From Epichloe hybrida (Eukaryota; Ascomycota; Sordariomycetes; Hypocreales; Clavicipitaceae), in assembly GCA_019022495.1 (NCBI GenBank), contig JAFEKR010000051.1:62001-126000 (forward strand): a stretch of DNA of 64,000 bases, given 5' to 3'. The notes beneath the pieces are model-generated. The model searched no databases. It was given only the letters and a program-made list of their open reading frames with translations, and was not told where the DNA came from. Below, in pieces: positions 32,948 through 44,732 of this stretch. Within the stretch, counting starts at the first letter, position 1, and each line of letters begins with the position of its first letter. The position numbers were made by a program, and so were the translations under genes.

Positions 32948-34396
32948 ATGAGCGGCATTCCTTCCACAAGTGGAACGGCTGGCCCCAAGGACGAGTTTTT
33001 CCAACAATTACTAGAAAAGACGCCCATGATCGAGGCCATAGTCCGATCACAGCTAGGTGTTCAGAATTGCCGCGTCGCACATCGCGATGCTTGGGGCTGC
33101 GGAGGCTCTCACGTTGCAATCCCGTGTCGTCTCACCCCAAATCGCTCCGTATATTTCAGACTGCCTATTCCCGACGCTGTTGGGGAAAAGACCAATCCTG
33201 GAAATGTCAATGAATGCCTTTCCACGCAAATCGCGTCCTACCTGTGGATACACGAAAATTGCCCTGACGTGCCGATCCCGACCTTGCATTCATTCGGTCT
33301 CGACGACGGATCTCTTGTGAGCCAACAACCTCTTCCAATTCTTTTCTCTGGTGCAGCACACCCCAACTAACTCGGTCAGTTTACTCATCCGTCAAACACT
33401 CCGTTTTGGGCAAGACTACGCTGGCGCGCGAAGCGCTTGATTCGTTTCCTACGCGGCGCTGCAAACCCCATCAGCCACATCCTTCGAACTAGTCGTCACC
33501 AGCTCGGCCATGGATTCTTGATCATAAGTGCGGCGCAAGGAGACTCCGTTGCTCTATCGTGGCTCGAGCGATGCGGCAACGTTGCATATCGACAGAACCT
33601 GTTCCGTGGCCTCGCCCGCGCACAACTTTCCTTGGCCACCATTCCGTTCCCGAAAATAGGATGCTTGAGCCTCCAAGAAGATGCCTCGATTGCTTTGACG
33701 AACAGACCACTCACTGCTTACATTCTCGATGCTGAAATGAAAGGCGCTGCTTCCAGCATCCCACGACATCGAACCTACTGCGCATCATCGGTATACATCG
33801 AGGATCTCATCTCGCTCCAGGACAATCTCCTCAGGAGTCAGAAGAACGCGATAGAGAGCGCCCAGGACGGCCAAAGACAGCTTGCTGCGCTCACCATGCT
33901 ACGCGGCACGGCACATCTCTTCACGTCGCGACAATTTCGCGAGGGCCCATTCCCATTCATGTTTACCGAGATGCATATGCCAAATATATTCACCGACGAG
34001 CAGGGCAACATCCAAACCATCATTGACGTCGAAACCGCAGCCCTTCCCCGCGAGATGTTGACGACGCCCAGATGGCTTCTGCTCGGTGGCGAAGAAACTT
34101 GCTCCGAGATGACTCCCAGGGACATGCTGGATGAGTACCTTGCAATCTTCACAGACGAGGCCAACCGTCTTGCCTCGGACTCTATGAAACAATACCCGCG
34201 CAGTGAAAGCGCCATCCAGGGAGTCTGGTTCTTTTCCGCCGTCACAATGCCCGGCGCCATGTATTATTTATTCAATCGATATATCCAGCCGCTCTTCAAT
34301 AAAGAGCACCCCGATTCATCAGAATTTGATGAGGCCGTCTGTTCTTACTGGAGCCTTGATGCCGAAGCGTTCATCAAGCAAAAGCTGCAGGAGTGA
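32948..34396 (+). CDS. APH-family (aminoglycoside phosphotransferase-like) protein
   Basis: Exons 32948-33316 and 33380-34396, 461 aa, joined across a 63-bp GTGAGC...TCAG intron. The order of motifs follows the fungal APH expansion. These are WIHENCPDVPIPTLHSFGL, then FTHPSNTPFW, then RQNLFRGLARAQLSLATIPF, then SIALTNRPL and the kinase-like loop FTEMHMPNIFTDEQGN with IIDVETAALP. Where the sister gene at 35160 has LTDLHQSNIFVD, this one has Glu in place of the catalytic-loop Asp (TEMH). Activity is therefore uncertain. Substrate unknown; fungal members are kinase-like proteins of small molecules or have no assigned role. Confidence 0.8.
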
Positions 34397-34957
34397 AGCA
34401 GCGACAAGAGCTCCGCTCTGACATGTCAGGAAGGGAAAGCTGACGCAGGGCAGTTAGTCACAGAATAGAGCGAAAGGAGGCTGATTTGATGTTGGCTAAT
34501 GTGCTTGTACTACGTTTGCAACAGCCCAAATTCTTCCTTGCATCATCGTGATTATCACCTCATTTGTACTACGGTTCCTTTGCGCCAAATATCTCCCTAG
34601 GCGCAAATTTTTTATCAACCTTCGTTATTACCGGGGCGGGCATGAGCGCCCCGACCTTGCGGTCCCTCAACCCAGGTGCAATGCCATCGCGAAACGGGTC
34701 AGCATGCAATTAATAATCATGTTCGTTGGCTTGCCGTACCATGTGACGGTTTGTTCCGGGCCAACCGGGCGACCTGCGTGCATCAACTGGCGTGTTCGGC
34801 GCGTAGCTGCCCTTATGAGTAGAGCCAACGTCAGCCACATCGTGTGTAGAACTCAACATCCCAAATATTTGAACTGTATTGAAATCTATATACCAACCGT
34901 ACGTTGCTGTTTCTCCAAGCACATCAAGCTGCTAACAATGTGTTTCTAGGCGGCACC
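34397..34957. other. Intergenic region and 5' leader
   Basis: About 560 bp. The right end holds a likely 5' UTR intron at 34899-34949 (GTACGT, GCTAAC branch site, TTCTAG) belonging to the next small gene. Confidence 0.5.
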
Positions 34958-35170
34958 ATGGCAGACAAGCGCGAGTCTTCTTCGGACGAGTACAGCAGGG
35001 TAGTTGAAGTGGCAACGTATGGGATGCGCGGAAAAGCCTCAACACTAGCGAATGCGCTTTCGTCTGGCGCCAAGGCAAAAGAAGAGAGGGACAGGCGAAG
35101 GGCTCAACGAGAGCGAGAAGAGAAGGAAGAGAGGGAAAAGGAAGAAAAGCAGAAAGCTGCTAAGGCGTAG
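34958..35170 (+). CDS. Small charged coiled-coil protein, hypothetical
   Basis: 70 aa, starting MADKRESSSDEYSRVVEVAT. The second half is Glu/Lys/Arg-rich and predicted to form one long helix. The start lies 8 bases after a well-formed 51-bp intron in the leader, which supports a real transcript. The coding end overlaps the end of the convergent APH-family gene by 11 bp. No family is recognised. It could also be a fragment of a larger gene. Confidence 0.45.
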   Translation: MADKRESSSDEYSRVVEVATYGMRGKASTLANALSSGAKAKEERDRRRAQREREEKEEREKEEKQKAAKA

Positions 35171-36759
35171 CACTGTGTGAAGGGAAGAGGCGGCTAAGGT
35201 CCTGCTCATACTGCTTATAGTCAGACAACTTTTTAGCAACAACTTGCTCAGCTCCCTCCTTCCAGAACTGCGAGAAGGCTTCTTCAACCTTGAATGATAA
35301 ATGAGCTGAGAATCGGGGACAAAGGTGGTCGCCAATCAGATAGTACGCCGCATCGATAGAGCTTAGGCAGAACCAAAACCAGGTACCCCCTGACTGCCAC
35401 CTATCCTCGACAATTCTCGTTAGTGGCCAGGCTAGTTGACACCTAGATTCCTCTTCGGCAAGCGCCTGCATGAACTCTTGTCGGATGTCATTGTATTCAG
35501 TTAAGCTGTGGCATTCTTCATCGTTTGTAATATGAGCAATATTACGCCCTGAGAGCCAATATGGCGCAGACAATGCTTCGGCAGGTAGAGCACATAGCCA
35601 TTCTAGATCAAGAAGGCAAGTGACGTTCCAATCGTCATCCACGAAAATATTGCTCTGGTGAAGGTCCGTAAGTTGAAGTACGAATGGTCCATTTCTATAT
35701 TCTCTTTTAATATAGTGGTGCGAGATGGCGCGAAGTAAGGTCCGAATCGCCATTTGGCCCCGACAGTCAGCCGCATCATCAGCCGCACTTTTATTGTTGT
35801 AGAAGTAGTTATCGTGAAGTGTGATCATGTCAGTGACAAATGATTCAGTGCAGGAATAGGTGTCTCCGGGGTGCATTGACCGTGTGGCCCCAAAATTTTC
35901 CATAATCGTGGTAGCTGCAAAAGTCGGTCGGTTTGTTAGCGTTACAGTGCAATCATCATGGAACTGGAATGATCCTATTCTAGGCTGCGGTATCCTCGAT
36001 AGCGACACAATGATGCGAGCTATGCCGCGAAATAATCGACCGCGATGAATTGGGTCTTCTCGATGTGTAAGCCAAGTGCTTGACAGCGTTCGCCCGATAT
36101 CCGCGCCAATATACTCCAGTAACATGTATTGCACTGGTAGTTGTGTAGATATTGGATTGGGCACGTATCGTGAAAGGAAGGGACGTTGGAAGATGGACCG
36201 GCAAAGTCGCCAGATAATGCGTGGAATTCGAGCGTACCAAGATAACCGCGCTTCATGGGTAAACTGCCACTAGATTAGTAGTCGATCAGAAGGATAGGTA
36301 CAGGGTCCATACATGGTGATCAGCGATCCTAAATCCATAAAGTTGAGGGATGCGGATATCTGGACAGTTTTCCTGCAACCAAGCGTACGCACCAACCTCG
36401 GCTCGCAACTTTTCCTCAACGGTCCCAGGATAAGATGATTCGCCCAGTTTGAAGGGCATAGGACAACGCATAATGACTGTCTTGCTAAAATGGCGCGACT
36501 TCACCTCAACGGGGATGCAGACATTGAAGCCGCCTCTGATCCACAGCTTTGGAAGTGCGACACGGCAGAGCGCCTCATTTTCAAGCCCAAGCTGTTGTTT
36601 TATGATGGTTGCGATGGTCTTTCGGTTGCTCCATAGATGGCCGTACAATTGGGTCGCTAGTGCAACCTGTTCGTGGTGCTGAATGACGTTGAGATCTAGT
36701 TTCTTGGCATCTTCAAAAGTGACCTCTTCGTCATCCAGCAGTTGAATTGTTGGTGGCAT
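35160..36759 (-). CDS. APH-family (aminoglycoside phosphotransferase-like) protein
   Basis: Minus-strand exons 36759-36313 and 36263-35160, 516 aa, spliced across a 49-bp intron (GTATGG, TACTAAT branch site, GGCAG). Motifs are WLQENCPDIRIPQLYGFRI, then FTHEARLSWYARIPRI, then LLEYIGADIGRTLSSTW and RLFRGIARIIVSLSRIPQPR. The catalytic-like loop is LTDLHQSNIFVDDDWN with LLDLEW as the metal-binding segment. The sister gene at 32948 is convergent with it and has the same architecture, suggesting a local duplication. The Asp expected in the loop is present here. The function is unknown; this family is expanded in filamentous fungi. Confidence 0.85.
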
Positions 36760-36981
36760 GGTGACAGATGCAAAAAAGCATCGCCCTGGATGATGCGGGT
36801 AGAGTTCAGGGGCGACAGGGCGACAGCTGGAGGGAAGTGATCTAACAACGGCAGGAGCTATCCGTTCTCCACACTACCGTTCAGGCACCGATGCTTCCTC
36901 TCCGACCACATAAACTTCATGGCAAAGCGGTATCAATGTAACAAACTTGGTGATACAAGATTTAGACGGTTCGAAAATTAG
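36760..36981. other. Promoter region of the second APH-family gene
   Basis: About 220 bp between the minus-strand start codon and the foldback element. No other feature is seen. Confidence 0.4.
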
Positions 36982-38271
36982 CCTAGCCCCCCTAGTCTCA
37001 TGACCTAGCTAGATAAAACCCCTAGATTCCCTTCCTTTTCATAGGAATTCAACTCTCCTGTGTTGCCTTAGGCTTGGATTGTTCGCTTAAAAAGATGAAA
37101 ATATAACAAAAAGATGACTTGATAACTGAGATTGTGTTTGCCTAGCTACTAGCTTAGGCCCCCTGTATTAACCGCTACGATCTTCGCGATAGATAAAAAA
37201 CCTCGCAGACCTTGATATCAATATTGACCCCTTTTGCGATGTACGCCGATATCATTATCATCGTCAAATTCGTCATTTTCGGGTGGTTGTTTCATCCGAC
37301 AAAAATGGTGGAGAAACGGGGAATTGATCCCTTCGGACCTTCCGCAGTTGAATTTGACTTCGACCTTTCCGATTTTCAACCTTCCGACCTGCCCTAGCTC
37401 GCTAGCTAGCTCGAGCGGATTGAACACCTTGGTTTTTGCTTAGCTATCCGCTAAGGAAGCAAGCAGCTAGACCTTCGACTCGACCTTCATAAATCGGGTC
37501 TCCTGTGATCAGACCATTGACCTAATCTTCGTCAGCTAGGTCTTCCGTCACGGATCAATTGATCAGACCGTCTGACGAGGCCCCCGACCGTTGAAGATCC
37601 CTGACTGACGATTCCTCCGACTTTTGAAGGGGAATCCGACTGTGATAAGGTCTTCTGACGATGCCAGGTCGGAAGGTGGAAAATCGAAAGGAAGCGTTTG
37701 ACCAAACTAACCCGGATCAAAGGGGAAAGGTCGTATCGGTCGCGATGCATTGATCTAATGAGCCCGATGATTTTGACGATATCGGACCGGTCAGATGACC
37801 TGAATCAGTTACAAATGATGCTGCTGGGCTGGATCGAAGAAAAAGATATAAAGAGCTGCTGATTATAATAATCGTACGGGATAACCAGAGGGGATACCAG
37901 AGGGAATATCAGAAGAAGGAATGTATCGTTGAAGTCGAAGTTAGTTGCGGAAGGTCCAAAGGGATCGATTTCCCGTTTCTCCACCATTTTTGTCAGAAAA
38001 AAAAACCACCCGAATATGACGATTTTGCCGATGTTGATGATATCTGCGAATATCTAAGATCGCAAACATTGCTTTTGCGATCTATCGCGAAGATCGTAGC
38101 GGTCAAATTGCTGGGCCATAGCTTAGCGAGGCAAAACACCTTGATCAGTAATTAAGTCATCTTAGCAAGCGAACAATCCAAGACAAAGGCAAAAAGGAGA
38201 GCTGGCTTTCTATGAAAAGAAGGAGAGAATCTATGGTTTTTATCTGGCCAGGTCATGAGACTAGGGCTAGG
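36982..38271. mobile_element. Foldback (long terminal inverted repeat) element, non-autonomous
   Basis: The left arm (about 36982-37375) is the reverse complement of the right arm (about 37925-38271) with many single-base differences. Shared blocks include CTAGTCTCATGACC near both ends, CTTGGATTGTTCGCTT, CGCTACGATCTTCGCGATAG and ACAAAAATGGTGGAGAAACG. A smaller inner inverted pair lies at about 37364-37393 and 37660-37690. Most differences are C/T or G/A, as expected after repeat-induced point mutation. No transposase ORF lies between the arms. No clear target-site duplication was found, so the class is unresolved. Confidence 0.75.
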
Positions 38272-38946
38272 TCACATGCCTACATGTAGGGATCCGATGC
38301 GGCCGATTGAGCCGAGGCCTGGAAGGCTGAAGTAGAGAGCTTCTGATACATACATAGCTCTTGAGAGGTCGCAATCCTAGCCACAATCCAAGTCACAATC
38401 CAAGCCACACAACAGCGGACATTGTTTGCGCTCTGATGCTTTGCATGTGCAAGTGTCTCAAGAGCCTGGTCACTCTGGAATCAAACACGGCCAACTATTA
38501 ACAGGCACACGCTCGAAGTGATTCCCAGTCCATGTCGTTTGTATCCAGACTCTTCCAAGAAGCCATGACAAGTAACAAGATTTAGTCCAACATTTCATTG
38601 TATGGTTATCCAAATTTTCCATCCGTTCATGTCAGAACGCACCGATACGCTACAAGCCCTTCTCGTCAAAGGATAGCTCCTCCAGAAACCAGTTTCCCTT
38701 CTTGTTGAGGTGAGGGGGTCACGGGCGCGGGTTGGTTTGGTCAATTCGGTGTTGGGATTTTGGTTGATGATTGAGCTGCGTGGTGATGTGAAACAAAAAA
38801 AATAGGTTTAGCTGGAAATGAATCATATTTGGGCATGACGTGATTTTGCTATTGCGAGGGTGTAAAGTAGTGAGCAGAAAGTGAACATTGATTGTGTTGA
38901 TTTCGAAAATTCCGGCATGTACATATAGTACATACATACGTTGTGT
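38272..38946. other. Intergenic region downstream of PWP2
   Basis: About 675 bp with no supported gene. It includes short repeats of CAATCCAAG near 38371-38405. Confidence 0.5.
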
Positions 38947-41789
38947 CTACTCCAATCCCATCCATTCGTCGTCCGACTCAGACGACTCTTCCGCTCCTCC
39001 ATACACGCCCATATTGATCATCGCATCATCATCCTTGGCTTTCGCTCCCGCCACTTTCATCCCCTTATCTGACTCCTTGCCCGCCTGCCCTAGCAGATAG
39101 TCCACCATGTACACATTCTCATCTGCAAGCCGTCTTATCTCGTCTCTCATCTTGGCCATGGCGCGTGATACAATTCTCAGTTCCACATCCACTTTGCTCC
39201 TGTTGGCCGTCAGCCACGCGCCGTGCTTGTCAATCAGGGCCTTGATCCAAAGCAGGCAGAACTCAATGTGTGGCGATTCCTCCGTCTGGGCGGCCACGAA
39301 TCGAAGCAGCCTTGATACGTAGACTGTGGGCAGGTCTCCTACTGTAAGAGATATGTCGGACGCAGGAATGGCTTGGAACACGCGCTTGATCAGGCCGGCT
39401 TCGTTCAAGCGGAACGCCATGACCAGCGCTTTGATGTAGTCGCGTTCGGATTCCAGCACGTTCAGCGTTGAAGCTGGCGTGATTTCCATGTTTAGATCAA
39501 ACGGATCGAACTGGATGGCAGTGTCGAGACTGTAGATGAGGAGACCTTCGGTTGATACGGCGCAAAAGGCGGTTCCTGTGGGCGAGAAGGCGATGCCGTT
39601 GACACGGACGGCGGGTAACTTCTTGCGTGCTGATGGGTCGCCGCCTCGTTTGGAGCCTGGCAGGCTTGAATCGATGCGGTCTTCGCGGTCGGATGCCTCG
39701 CCTTGGTCGTCCAATTCGTCCGCCGGCCCGGCCTCGGTGAGTCGGTTGCTGTTGAGGAACTCTTGTGTTCCCGAGAGCGAGAGATTCACGCTGACGGTGA
39801 ACTTTTTCAGTAGGACCATCGTCGTCACGGAGTATAGACAGATGTACTTGCTGTTGCCGCCTGCGAGGAGACAGCTTCCATCGGTGCTGTATCGAATCGA
39901 ATTGAAGCTCTTGGTTCCCGACACGTTGGCGGCCGTTCGTCGGTCGCCGAACTTTCGTCCCCCGGAAACGTCTCGGCGTCCGTCAAGGCCGGCGACCTGT
40001 TCGGCGTCGGCCATGGACCAGAATGTCAATTGACCGTCGAGCGTCGAGATGGCGAGTTGTAATGAGTCTGGACGGACGGCAATATCCAATACGTCTGCCT
40101 GCAATTGGAGGGGCTCGCTCGTCTGCGTGCGATTGAATATGGACCAGATACGTGCTGTGCGATCCCAGCTTCCACTTATGAGAGAGTCGCCGTTCGGTGA
40201 GAATGCCAACGCTGATACGGGTCCTTCGTGACCAGAGAGTCGGTCTAGGAGTTGGCCGGTTTGAACAGACCAGATATGGATGTCGAAAGAGTCTAGCGAA
40301 CCTGCGGCGACGACCTCGCCGCTGGGATCTACGGCCATGCAGGAGAATGATAGCCGCGTCGGTGCGGTGAATGTGCGGAAGTTTCTATACCTGATTAAGT
40401 CCCATGCTCGGATCGAGCCGTCAAGACTAGATGTAAAGAGCACATTCCCTCTTTTAGCGAATTCACACGCCGTAACACCACTGGTGTGCTCGGTGAATGT
40501 GACGATACAGAAGCCCGAGTCAATGTCCCAAACTTTGATCTTGCCATCGTCTGCCGTCGTGACGATCCGTTGTCCGTCAGGAGAGTAGACGAGAGAGTTC
40601 ATTGAGTCAAAGTGACCCTGTTGTTTCAAGATGTAAGACTCTGACTGCCACTCCCATACCAAAAGCTGACCGAGTTTGGAGGCGCCAAATGCAAGCCACT
40701 CCCCGCTCTTGTTAATAGTGACAAAGTCGATGTCGTTTTGAGAAATGCTCAACTTGTGGATATTATTGAAGTCTGGCATTTCGTATAGTCCGAAAATGCC
40801 GTTCGAGAAGCCTGCCACGAGAAGATTCGATCCGGGATGGAAGGCGGCACATCTGACGTGAGCACTTGCTTGCATGAAGTAGTGTTTCTGAACAATGCGC
40901 CAACGCATATCTGAGTCGTCATCCGGGTCCAGCATGTCTTCGTCTTCCGTGGGATTAACGGGCTTCACGTAGCGCCAATCAAACACAGCACCATCTTTGC
41001 TGACTGTGTAAATGATCTCTTGATCCTCGGAGAACCATGCGCCGATGACCGTCTGCTTGTGTCCGGACAGAACCGTCGGCGTAAACCCATCCTCTTGGTT
41101 CAAGCTCCATATTCGGGCCGTCAAGTCCTTGGACGCCGTCAAGAAGAATCGTGAGTCGCTTGACCATTCGATGTGTCGCACAATGTCGAAATGGCCCGTA
41201 TGCCTGTGATGCCTTACGAATGGGGCGAACTCGAGTTCTCCATCGGCATTGGTATCAGGTGTGGACGGTACATGCCATACCTCGATCTTGCGCCCCAAAC
41301 CCACGGCAAAGTGTCTTCCGGAGGGGGAGAATGACAGCGCCGTGACTTGTGCGCGGAATGAGAAGTGATAGATGGCAATTCGGCGAGGGACATTCGTCAA
41401 GATGGCATGTCCATCCTCGTCGACGGTGAGGAGAAGATTGCCGCGGGGTGTAAGACCAATTCGTGCAATATTCTTGCGATGAGCAAACGGCAGGGTATAG
41501 GATTTATTCCTGCGCCGCACCGGCATTAGCTGAGTCTAACTGAGATTCTGCGTCTGGCCAAAAGACTCACTCAACAAGATCGAAAACAGTCACTCGGTTG
41601 CCTACAGGCGAGAACAAATGGGTTCCGTCCGGGCTGAAGAGCAAATTGCCCTGGCAGTAGACGGTGCCCAGCAAGTTCGAGAACTGTCGCAAAGTCAGTA
41701 ACCCATTTTTGCAACGACGAGCTCAAAAAATATTCATTAATTGTCAGCGCATCTCGTTCGTAGCGCCTCACCTTGAAGTCAGTCTTCAT
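38947..41789 (-). CDS. pwp2: Periodic tryptophan protein 2, U3 snoRNP / SSU processome
   Basis: Three minus-strand exons, 41789-41772, 41683-41571 and 41509-38947, give 897 aa. The first exon is only MKTDFK. The next joins as FSNLLGTVYCQGNLLFSPDG and VTVFDLVE, then NKSYTLPFAHRKNIARIGLT, matching PWP2. About fourteen WD-type repeats fill residues 10-650 (for example LTASKDLTARIWSLN, ISGSWDRTARIW). A helical C-terminal Utp12-like domain covers about 690-850, with an acidic tail. Pwp2 is a UTPB subunit needed for early 18S rRNA processing in the nucleolus. It is divergent from the septin gene, about 600 bp apart. Confidence 0.95.
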
Positions 41790-42383
41790 GTTTGTCGTCC
41801 ACCTTCCAAGCCATCGTGCGTGTACATAGATGTATCAAGGATTCTCCGACGTCAAAATTTCAACCAAATAGCTTATCGATAAGACCAGTGCAGTGGTTTT
41901 CGTACACAAAAATATACAATCGAGGGGTGTCGGCAGATAATTATTCCGGTATATAAGAGCTAGGCTCCATCGAGCCAAGCGTTGCGCACCGACCGTTGGG
42001 GAGCAGAAGGAAGAGGAGCAGAAGGAAGAAGGGGTGGAGGAAGGGACCTGGCTAGTCAGCCAATCAGACGGTCCTTCAAACCAGCCAACGAGGCAAGGGC
42101 AGCGAATTTGGATTGGCTGGGGGCCATTCATTAATGGGGGATGAGCTCCCTGTGGTCTGATGCCCCTGAAGTACATTGGTTGCTGTCATCCCAAGCTACA
42201 ACCTCCGCCTGCTTTGATCTTCGACCCCATCCATCCTTCAATTTGCCTCGCGTCTTGTTTGAACTTGGCCTGCTTCTGTCTCCCTTCCCGAGGTGCCTCA
42301 TTCTGCCTGCCTGCGTGCTGTTGAATCACCACCCAGCCTTCTCTTCCCGATACATTTCCGACTCACAAATTCCTTTGTCCAAG
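41790..42383. promoter_or_regulatory. Divergent promoter region PWP2/septin
   Basis: About 590 bp with a GTATATAAG word near 41950, AG-rich repeats near 42003-42035 and a CT-rich leader before the septin ATG. No gene is seen. Confidence 0.4.
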
Positions 42384-43755
42384 ATGGCCCCAGCTGCGGA
42401 AAATGCCTCGCCGATTGGCATTGCCAATCTCCCCAACCAGCGACACAAGATTGTCGCCAAGAGGGGTGCTGGCTTCACTATTATGGTATATTTTCATCTT
42501 TGCGGTGGAAACACTGAACTTGTCATCATCCATGTGAAAAATTGAATACTGACGTTGAATCGCTTCAGGTTGCTGGCGAATCTGGTCTTGGAAAGACCAC
42601 CTTTATCAACACCCTGTTCTCCACTACCATTAAGAACTACGCCGACCACAAGCGTCGACATCAGAAGCAGGTCGACAAGACTGTCGAGATTGAGATCACC
42701 AAGGCTGAGCTCGAGGAGAAGTTCTTCAAGGGTAGGCATCAGCATCCAGTCGTCTTGCACTCTACTCCTACCCCGGCACAACTAATCAATCCGTTCTAGT
42801 CCGCTTGACCGTCATTGACACCCCTGGATTCGGCGACTATGTCAACAATCGTGACTCCTGGATGCCCATCATCGAATTCCTTGACGACCAGCACGAATCC
42901 TACATGCTTCAGGAGCAGCAGCCTCGCCGCCAGGACAAAATCGACCTTCGTGTCCATGTCTGTCTCTACTTCATCCGCCCTACCGGCCACACCTTGAAGC
43001 CTCTCGACATCGAAGTTATGAAGAGACTCTGCTCTCGTGTCAACTTGATCCCCGTCATCGCCAAGGCTGATACCTTGAGCCCTGCTGATTTGGCCAAGTT
43101 CAAGCAAAGAGTAAGTCGCGCGGATTGGACAGCTGCCTCGGTCCTTCAATGTGTTCTTTGACGCTAACTACTCCAGATTATCGCCGTTATCGAGGCCCAG
43201 AACATCAAAATCTACCAGCCCCCGATCGAGGAGGACGACGAAGCTGCCGCTCAGCACGCCCGAAGCCTTATGGCCGCCATGCCCTTCGCCGTCATTGGTT
43301 CCGAGAAGGATGTCAAAGCCGGCGATGGTCGCATCGTCAAGGGCCGCCAATACTGCTGGGGTGTTGCCGAGGTGGAAAACGAAGAACACTGTGACTTTAA
43401 GAAGCTGCGCTCCATCCTGATCCGAACCCACATGCTGGACCTTATTCACACTACCGAGGAGCTGCATTATGAGGCTTATCGCGCTCAGCAAATGGAGACG
43501 CGCAAGTTCGGCGAAGCCCGTCCTCGCAAGTTGGACAACCCCAAATTCAAGGAGGAAGAGGAGGCCCTGCGCAAACGTTTCACCGAACAAGTCAAGATCG
43601 AGGAGCAGCGATTCCGACAGTGGGAGCAGAAGCTCATTGCCGAGCGCGACCGCCTCAACAAGGATCTCGAACAGACTCACGCTCAGATCAAGCAGTTGGA
43701 AACCGAGCTCGAGCAGATGCAGGGCAGCGCCGTTCGCAGCCACGGTCGCCGTTAA
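42384..43755 (+). CDS. cdc12: Septin, Cdc12/AspC group
   Basis: Four exons, 42384-42485, 42569-42731, 42800-43110 and 43177-43755, encode 384 aa. The N-terminus NASPIGIANLPNQRHKIVAK is typical of the AspC/Cdc12 group in filamentous fungi. GTPase motifs are AGESGLGKTT (P-loop), DTPGFGDYVNN (switch 2) and AKADTL (base recognition), with the septin element before a C-terminal coiled coil (about 310-375). Septins assemble into filaments at septa, branches and hyphal tips. The first intron follows the sequence FTIM, and the reading frame stays intact across all three introns. Confidence 0.96.
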
Positions 43756-44732
43756 GCCCAGAATGTTTTCACAAGCAAGCGATGTTAGTGTTGTTCCGGT
43801 TTGCCATTGTTTCTTTTGCTCGTGTGCTCCGTCCTGGGGGCTTGGAGTTGGAAGGAGCATGACACATCTCACAGAAACGGTCTATCAATGCCACCAAGGA
43901 GGGAAAGAAAAGAGACAGGCATTTACGAAATCTGCTAGTACCATTGGGGGTTTTTTTTTCTGAGGACTCTAGCGTGTATTCACCCATCGGACTCGAGTAG
44001 ACAGAAATTTAACAGAAGCATAGGGGTCACATTCTTGATTCTTGATGTCTCTCGGGTCTCTTGATGGACTGGGTAATTAGGAAAGAAAAGTATGGCCTCC
44101 TGAATTTCTTACTACCAAGGATTGAGGGGGTGATGGCGGGGAATGCAACCTCTTTTCTCTTTTCTTGTCGTTATGTATGCCGCCTTTTCTTTATCTGTGC
44201 GGTTTGTACTCAAATCCCCGTTTCGCAGTCAGCTAGGTATTTAATTCAGTCACAGGATTCCATGATTCAGGTCTGGCTGTGAATAACGCGATGTACATGT
44301 GCAACGAGCGTTTGAAATGCTTGTGTTTGGTTTGCTTGTAGTTTGTCCCGTCTCTTGTCTGTCAGTCCTCATCTCAGATAATTGCGCTAATCAAAAGCAA
44401 ACAAGGCATTGAGAAAGAGAGACAAAAAAGTGAAGTTTGAAGGGGACTGCAGTAGGCCCAACAGCACGAGGGTTCGAAAAATAAGAATAAAGTCAAGCCA
44501 CCCCATGCGGTCTGACTGCCTACCACCCGCGCTTTATCTGATATTCCCAATACGCTACCCCATGTGTCCTGATATGACTCACTGTCTGCTTCCGATTTCC
44601 CCGGAGCAATGCTGAACTGAAGACAAGTGTAAATGATTTTGCCAAAATCACCGCCCCCCCTCCTCTCCCACCGATGCCCAATCATTTATCAAGCGGGATG
44701 CAAAAGTAGAAGAATAGTGTATCCAAGCTAGC
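43756..44732. other. Convergent intergenic region
   Basis: About 980 bp between the septin and kinase stops. An antisense ORF over the septin end (43168-43872) is a shadow. No gene is supported. Confidence 0.5.

Noticed and set aside
43168..43872. Minus-strand ORF over the septin 3' end
   Set aside because: Leucine-rich shadow of the Glu/Arg-rich coiled-coil codons of the septin.
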